A stretch of 18,807 bases of DNA from DATFPK01 sp035264885. GTDB taxonomy: Bacteria; Actinomycetota; Thermoleophilia; Solirubrobacterales; 70-9. The translations under genes and the position numbers were made by a program. Location of the stretch: assembly GCA_035264885.1 (NCBI GenBank), contig DATFPK010000036.1, forward strand, positions 1-18,807, written 5' to 3'. The notes beneath the pieces are model-generated. The model saw nothing but the letters and a program-made list of their open reading frames with translations, searched no databases and was not told the origin of the DNA. This document shows, piece after piece, positions 14,961 to 18,807 of this stretch (position 1 is its first letter; each line of letters opens with the position of its first letter).

Positions 14961-14986
14961 TCAATGGAGGCTCCCGACCCATCGGC

Positions 14987-14992
14987 TACATT
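14987..14992 (+). promoter_or_regulatory. -10 element of leaderless Cys-repeat protein gene
   Basis: TACATT (TANNNT) ends 6 nt upstream of the GTG at 14999, again without a ribosome-binding site. This mirrors the arrangement of the divergent gene across the 50-bp gap. Confidence 0.5.
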
Positions 14993-14998
14993 GAGCCG

Positions 14999-15598
14999 GT
15001 GGCAGACTTGCTCGACGGCCTTCGGGATCGGCCCGCGGCCGCACTTCTTCTCGCGTTGTGTGTGCTCGCTCTGGTCGGCGTGCTGCTGCTCGCAAATGAC
15101 GACTCCGGTGACCCCTCGCCGGCGCCAGTCGCCGTGTCCGCGGGCGACGCCGGACCGGCGCAGCCGGATGAGCCAGGCGGATCGAGTGGGGGTCCGACAG
15201 CGTCGGTCGGTACCCGCGATGGGTCCGGCGGATCCACAGTTTCTCCGCCGTCGAACGGAGCCGGAGGGACCGGCTCACAGCAGGGCGGCAGCGAAGACAC
15301 CGCGGGAACGACCGCGGCGGATGCGGAGCCCCGGACGGCGCCGGCCGCGGTGGAGAAGTACTGCGCCGGCATGAGCCGTGCTGAATGCAAAGACCTCCTG
15401 CAGGCGCAGTTGAACGCCGGGCCGGGCCATGGCGTGACCCCGGAGTCATGCCTTGAAGTGATGAGCCGGGCGGACTGCAGGGCCATGCTCGAGGCGTCCG
15501 ATCCGAGTGGGCCGGCCGGGGGGACGGCCCCCGAGGACTGTCTGGAGGTTCAGACACGGGCGGAGTGCAGGGCGACGCTCGGGCTCGACTCGCGCTGA
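14999..15598 (+). CDS. Membrane-anchored protein with three C-terminal two-cysteine repeats
   Basis: This 199-residue protein begins at GTG, lacks a ribosome-binding site and looks leaderless. Residues 13-32 form one transmembrane helix. A long Pro/Ser/Gly/Asp-rich disordered stretch (about 34-118) follows, probably outside the cell. The C-terminus holds three repeats spaced about 30 residues apart: CAGMSRAEC (Cys122/130), CLEVMSRADC (Cys151/160) and CLEVQTRAEC (Cys181/190), each continuing with Lys/Arg-x-x-Leu. The pattern C-x7/8-C with an invariant Arg-Ala-Asp/Glu-Cys core is not one I can assign to a named domain; each repeat may be disulfide-closed. It lies 11 nt upstream of the CCR gene and diverges from the zinc-ribbon gene. 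Confidence 0.82.
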   Translation: MADLLDGLRDRPAAALLLALCVLALVGVLLLANDDSGDPSPAPVAVSAGDAGPAQPDEPGGSSGGPTASVGTRDGSGGSTVSPPSNGAGGTGSQQGGSEDTAGTTAADAEPRTAPAAVEKYCAGMSRAECKDLLQAQLNAGPGHGVTPESCLEVMSRADCRAMLEASDPSGPAGGTAPEDCLEVQTRAECRATLGLDSR

Positions 15599-15609
15599 GG
15601 AGCGTCGGC

Positions 15610-16860
15610 GTGGAGGGAGCGGCCGGCACGGCTCGCCACAGGCACCTGCCGAGCCTCGACGTTCAAACGGGCGAGCTGCCGCCGACGATGGCGGCCTGGG
15701 TGCTTCGGGCCGAGCGCGAGGGCGAGCTCGACGGCGCCTACGAGATCGAGGAGGTCGAGACGCCCGAACCCGGCGCCTTCGAGGTCGTCGTCCGGGTGAT
15801 GGCGGCCGGGGTGAACTACAACAGCCTCTGGGCCGCCCGGGGCAAGCCGATCTCGGTCTTCCGCTACGGCGACCATCCGCGGTGGGGGCACCACATCGCC
15901 GGCTCGGACGCCTCCGGGATCGTCTGGAAGGTCGGCGCCGGCGTGACCCGGTGGAAGCCCGGCGACGAGGTCGTGCTCCACGCCAACCAGGCCTCCTACG
16001 AGGACCCCGAGGTCCACGGCCTCGACCCCCTCGCCGCGCCGAGCCAGCTCGGCTGGGGCTACCAGACGACCTGGGGCTCGTTCGCCGAGTTCTGCAAGGT
16101 CCAGGCCCAGCAGCTCCTGCCGAAGCCGCCCGCCCTCTCCTGGGTCGACTGCTCCTCCTACGGCGTCACCCTCTTCACCGCCTACCGCATGCTGATCTCG
16201 CAGTGCGACCTCCAGGCCGGCCAGAACGTCCTGATCTGGGGCGGAGCCGGGGGACTCGGGGTCTTCGCCGTCCAGCTCTGCGAGGCGGCCGGCGCCCACG
16301 CGCTCGGCGTCGTCTCCTCGGAGGAGAAGGGAGCGCTGGTCGAGGAGCTCGGTGGCGTGGGTTTCATCGACCGTCGCGAGTTCGGGGGGCTCGCCGCCGA
16401 GGACGACCGCGACCGCCATACGGCCACTCGCGCCTTCGCGAAGCGGGTCAAGGAGATCCTCGGCGACGCGCCCGACATCGTCTTCGAGCACGTCGGCCGC
16501 GAGGCCCTTGGGGCCTCGGTCTTCACGGTCAAGCCCTTCGGCAAGGTGGTGACCTGCGGCGCCACCAGCGGCTACATCGTCGACTTCGACGTCCGCTACC
16601 TGTGGATGCGCCAGAAGCGGATCATCGGCTCCCACGCCGCAAACGCGTACGAGTGCTGGCGCGCCAACGACCTCGTCGCGCAGGGGCGGATTCGCCCGGT
16701 CCTCTGGCGGGCGCTGGCGTTCGAGGAGCTGCCCGAGGCCCACCGCCTGATGGACGAGAATCGCCACCTCGGCAAGATCGCGATCAGGGTCGGCGCCCGC
16801 GACGACGTGGACGGCCGTTCCCAGCCCGGACCCAGCGCGATCTGGGCCGGCGCCGCCTAG
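15610..16860 (+). CDS. ccr: Crotonyl-CoA carboxylase/reductase family protein (MDR superfamily)
   Basis: This protein of 416 residues starts at the GTG preceded by AGGAG (15598-15602) with a 7-nt spacer; that start keeps the family-typical lead-in GELPPTMAAWVLR, which a start at 15688 would lose. It has the CCR blocks VNYNSLWA (68-75), the NADPH-binding QNVLIWGGAGGLGVFAVQL (205-223), DIVFEHVGRE (289-298) and WMRQKRIIGSHAANAYE (332-348). CCRs reductively carboxylate crotonyl-CoA to ethylmalonyl-CoA for the ethylmalonyl-CoA pathway or polyketide extender units. Of the four CO2-pocket residues, the Asn (69 or 71) and His342 are present, but the pocket Glu of 'G-F/Y-ET' is Gln152 (GYQT). Carboxylation may therefore be weakened or absent; plain enoyl-CoA reduction is an alternative. 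Confidence 0.9.
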   Translation: MEGAAGTARHRHLPSLDVQTGELPPTMAAWVLRAEREGELDGAYEIEEVETPEPGAFEVVVRVMAAGVNYNSLWAARGKPISVFRYGDHPRWGHHIAGSDASGIVWKVGAGVTRWKPGDEVVLHANQASYEDPEVHGLDPLAAPSQLGWGYQTTWGSFAEFCKVQAQQLLPKPPALSWVDCSSYGVTLFTAYRMLISQCDLQAGQNVLIWGGAGGLGVFAVQLCEAAGAHALGVVSSEEKGALVEELGGVGFIDRREFGGLAAEDDRDRHTATRAFAKRVKEILGDAPDIVFEHVGREALGASVFTVKPFGKVVTCGATSGYIVDFDVRYLWMRQKRIIGSHAANAYECWRANDLVAQGRIRPVLWRALAFEELPEAHRLMDENRHLGKIAIRVGARDDVDGRSQPGPSAIWAGAA

Positions 16861-16940
16861 GCCATCTCCCCGGTCTCCGTCCGCGTGGCGATGCCGACTC
16901 CCATCCGCCGGGCTGCCTCCGCACGCCGTTTCGCCGCACG

Positions 16941-16962
16941 CGGGCGCGGGTAGCGCCCGGGC
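16941..16962 (+). promoter_or_regulatory. Hairpin and possible -10 element upstream of the acidic protein gene
   Basis: CGGGCGC / GCGCCCG (16941-16947 and 16953-16959) forms a 7-bp stem with a GGGTA loop. TAGCGC (16951-16956) ends 6 nt before the ATG at 16963, the spacing seen for the other leaderless-looking genes here, but it lacks the final T of TANNNT. It may also end the CCR transcript, although there is no T tract. Confidence 0.3.
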
Positions 16963-17277
16963 ATGGATGACCAGAACCGCGAAGAAGGCCTGGTGCCGGA
17001 AGGCGCCGACGACCTGCCCGGTGGCTCCGCCCCCGGCGGAGCGCAGCCGGCGCCGGCGGAGCAGGAGGGGTTCGGCGAGGCGACTCTGGGCGAGGCCGAG
17101 GCCGAGGAGGTCGAGGCCGGCGAGACGCCCGAGGAGCGGGATCCGCCGCGCGACAGCGACGACCCGATGATCGACGAGCCCTCCGAAGGAGAGAAGGGCG
17201 GCGCCCGCGCCGAGCGCGACGAGCTCCGCGGCGTGCCCGACACCCCGGCCACCGAGGCCGAGGGCGGCGCGTCATGA
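16963..17277 (+). CDS. Small acidic, probably disordered protein
   Basis: This 104-residue protein is rich in Glu, Asp, Gly, Pro and Ala, with no hydrophobic core, signal peptide or cysteine (AEAEEVEAGETPEERDPPRD). It starts at ATG without a ribosome-binding site. The strong acidity and lack of any antisense or neighbouring-frame explanation favour a real gene, but no family was recognised. It is 7 nt upstream of the Sir2 gene and is probably co-transcribed. Comparable acidic, low-complexity proteins are common in Actinobacteria; the function is unknown. Confidence 0.65.
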   Translation: MDDQNREEGLVPEGADDLPGGSAPGGAQPAPAEQEGFGEATLGEAEAEEVEAGETPEERDPPRDSDDPMIDEPSEGEKGGARAERDELRGVPDTPATEAEGGAS

Positions 17278-17284
17278 TCCCCGG

Positions 17285-18046
17285 GTGGCCACCGCCTCCG
17301 GGCTGACCGAGCAGCACACCCGCCTCGCGGAGCTGATCCGCGAGGCCGACTCGGTCGTCGCCCTGACCGGGGCGGGGGTCAGCGTGCCCTCGGGGATCCC
17401 CGACTTCCGCACGCCCGGCAAGGGGCTGTGGACGCAGGTCGATCCGATGAAGGTGGCGCACATCGACGCCTTCCGGCGCGACCCGAAGGCGTTCTGGGAC
17501 TACTACCGGCCGCGCTTCCAGGTACTCGGCGACAAGCGGCCGAATCCGGCCCACGAGGCGCTGGCCGAGCTCGAGCGCCGTGGCCTGCTCGACGGCCTGG
17601 TCACCCAGAACATCGACCGCCTCCACCGCGCCGCCGGGTCGCAGCGCGTGGTCGAGGTGCACGGGACGATCGAGACCTCGTCCTGCACGAGCTGCGACGC
17701 GACCTTCCGGCTCGAGGAGGTGGACTCCCTGTTCGGCGAGGACGGCGTGGCCGAGTGCCGCCTCTGCCTCGGGCCGGTCAAGCCCGACGTGGTGCTGTTC
17801 GGGGAGCTGCTGCCGGAGGACGCGATGCTCGAGGCGCATGAGCTGGCCGAGGGGGCCGACCTGATGCTCTGCGTCGGCTCCTCGCTCGAGGTTCATCCGG
17901 TCGCCGGCCTGCCGGGGACCTGCCTGGAGACCGGGGGCCGCCTCGCGATCGTCACCCAGTCCTCCACGTCGTATGACCGGATGGCCGAAGTGAAGCTGTC
18001 CGGCGACGTCGTCGACGAGCTCGGCGCGGTGCTCGCGGCGCTGTGA
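17285..18046 (+). CDS. cobB: Sir2-family NAD-dependent protein deacylase
   Basis: This 253-residue protein has the standard size of bacterial sirtuins. It shows the NAD-binding GAGVSVPSGIPDFR (29-42), TQNIDRLHRAAGS (107-119), the catalytic His126 in VEVHGTIE, the zinc pairs CTSC (134, 137) and CRLC (158, 161), PDVVLFGELLP (167-177) and the late CVGSSLEVHPVAGLP (196-210). Sirtuins remove acetyl or acyl groups from lysines using NAD, acting in the cytoplasm; acyl-CoA synthetases are a frequent target. The GTG start has no ribosome-binding site and lies 7 nt after the preceding stop, so coupling or re-initiation is likely. Its stop overlaps the next start. The Sir2 assignment is secure; acyl specificity is not readable. 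Confidence 0.96.
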   Translation: MATASGLTEQHTRLAELIREADSVVALTGAGVSVPSGIPDFRTPGKGLWTQVDPMKVAHIDAFRRDPKAFWDYYRPRFQVLGDKRPNPAHEALAELERRGLLDGLVTQNIDRLHRAAGSQRVVEVHGTIETSSCTSCDATFRLEEVDSLFGEDGVAECRLCLGPVKPDVVLFGELLPEDAMLEAHELAEGADLMLCVGSSLEVHPVAGLPGTCLETGGRLAIVTQSSTSYDRMAEVKLSGDVVDELGAVLAAL

Positions 18047-18447
18047 GCGGGCGGTCCCGCGCGGCCGTTGAGCGCGGCTATGAGGCCTGGAACTCCGGTG
18101 ACGTCGAGGCCCTGCTGGAGACGCTTCACCCCGACATCGTCTGGGAGCCGAGCGGCGCCTTCCCCGGGATCGGCGACCGCTACGAGGGCCACGCCGGGGT
18201 GCGGGAGTTCTGGCGGGACTTCACGGCGCCGTGGGAGTGGGTCCGCGTGCAGCTGACCGAGTCGCGCGACCTGGGCGAGGACGACCTTCTCGTCCGAGCT
18301 CGGTTCCATGGACGGGGCCGCGGCGGGATCGAGGTCGAGCAGGAATTCGGGCAGCGGTATGAGATCCGCGGCGAGCTGCTCTACCGGATGCACTCCTACG
18401 GCAGCTGGGAGGAGGCGCTGGCGGCCACCGGAGCCGGGGACTCGTGA
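18043..18447 (+). CDS. SnoaL-like / NTF2-fold protein
   Basis: This 134-residue protein starts at a GTG overlapping the Sir2 stop (GTGA). It has the SnoaL-like pattern VERGYEAWNSGDVEALLETLHPDIVWEPSG, with the GHAGVREFWRDF segment and a C-terminal beta-sheet ending MHSYGSWEEALAA. Members form small cone-shaped alpha+beta barrels acting as cyclases, isomerases or ligand-binding proteins; many have no known activity. No specific catalytic set is evident here. Overlap with both neighbours ties it to the Sir2 and HAD genes. Confidence 0.88.
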   Translation: MSGRSRAAVERGYEAWNSGDVEALLETLHPDIVWEPSGAFPGIGDRYEGHAGVREFWRDFTAPWEWVRVQLTESRDLGEDDLLVRARFHGRGRGGIEVEQEFGQRYEIRGELLYRMHSYGSWEEALAATGAGDS

Positions 18448-18807
18448 CGGGCCCCGCCGCCGTCGTCTTCGACAACGACGGCCTCCTGCTCGACACCGAG
18501 TCGGTCTGGACCCGGGCCGAGGAGGTGCTCTACACGCGCCGCGGCCTCGAGTTCACGATCGACCACAAGCGCGAGCTCGTCGGCACCTCGGCCGAGATCG
18601 CGGGCGCGGTCATGGAGCGGCGGCTGGGGGAGCCGGGGCGGGCGGCGGCGATCGTCGCCGAGCTGAACGAGCTGGTCGCCGCGGAGCTGGAGCGGGGCGT
18701 CGAACCGATGCCGGGCGCGAGGTCGGTCCTGGCGGCGCTGCGCGAGCGGGAGACCTCGATCGCGCTGGTGTCGAACTCGCCGCGGGCGTTCATCGAGCGG
18801 GCGCTCG
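18444..18807 (+). CDS. HAD-superfamily hydrolase, beta-phosphoglucomutase/phosphatase-like (3' end outside window)
   Basis: This starts at a GTG overlapping the previous stop (GTGA) and remains open at the window edge; 121 codons are visible. Motif I is VVFDNDGLLLDTE (Asp10 and Asp12 as nucleophile and acid/base), motif II is LVSNS, and the cap region between them is helical (about 20-75). This matches subfamily IA with a C1 helical cap, as in beta-phosphoglucomutases, phosphoglycolate phosphatase and YcjU-type enzymes. Motifs III and IV lie beyond the window, so the exact activity cannot be chosen. Confidence 0.93.
   Translation, partial: MTGPAAVVFDNDGLLLDTESVWTRAEEVLYTRRGLEFTIDHKRELVGTSAEIAGAVMERRLGEPGRAAAIVAELNELVAAELERGVEPMPGARSVLAALRERETSIALVSNSPRAFIERAL

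Overview
This is a very GC-rich, densely coded bacterial chromosomal window. Short intergenic gaps, GTG starts, GTGA stop/start overlaps and apparently leaderless genes point to an actinobacterium. The secreted CSLREA / choice-of-anchor-Q proteins with calcium-binding-type Gly-Asp repeats and the F420-type (DDN-like) reductase suggest Thermoleophilia, probably Solirubrobacterales. That placement is inference from gene content; there is no rRNA here. I saw no insertion sequence, prophage, CRISPR array or tRNA.

Layout. (1) 2-1992 (+): two tandem secreted beta-helix/RTX-like surface proteins, the first cut by the window edge, overlapping by ATGA, followed by a structured 3' region and a terminator. 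(2) 2246-3640 (+): a berberine-bridge-type FAD oxidoreductase with its own promoter, separated by a strong bidirectional terminator from a convergent cold-shock protein (3754-3957, -). (3) 4331-4690 (+): a small zinc-finger/HTH-like protein whose sigma70-type promoter contains a LexA (SOS)-like box between -35 and -10. (4) An OsmC-family protein (-), diverging from a fused 3-hydroxyacyl-CoA dehydrogenase/enoyl-CoA hydratase (5264-7264, +), then a DDN-like reductase (7289-7738, +). (5) 13559-7749 (-): a tight four-gene unit of GT39-like glycosyltransferase, lipoprotein, acyltransferase-3 membrane protein and a 901-residue protein with two methyltransferase domains, the first resembling the AprA initiation methyltransferase group. 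(6) 14948-13626 (-): a zinc-ribbon membrane protein and a secreted alanine-rich coiled-coil protein. (7) 14999-16860 (+): a membrane-anchored Cys-repeat protein and a crotonyl-CoA carboxylase/reductase homologue with an altered CO2-pocket residue. (8) 16963-18807 (+): an acidic disordered protein, a Sir2 deacylase, a SnoaL-like protein and a HAD phosphatase cut by the window edge, the last three linked by GTGA overlaps.

Themes. Fatty-acyl-CoA metabolism appears twice (the dehydrogenase/hydratase fusion and the CCR homologue); a crotonyl-CoA link between them is inference only. The most unusual block is the GT39 / lipoprotein / acyltransferase / double-methyltransferase unit, which could modify a surface glycan or make an acylated small molecule. 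The most distinctive regulatory signals are the LexA-like box and a divergent pair of genes that both look leaderless.
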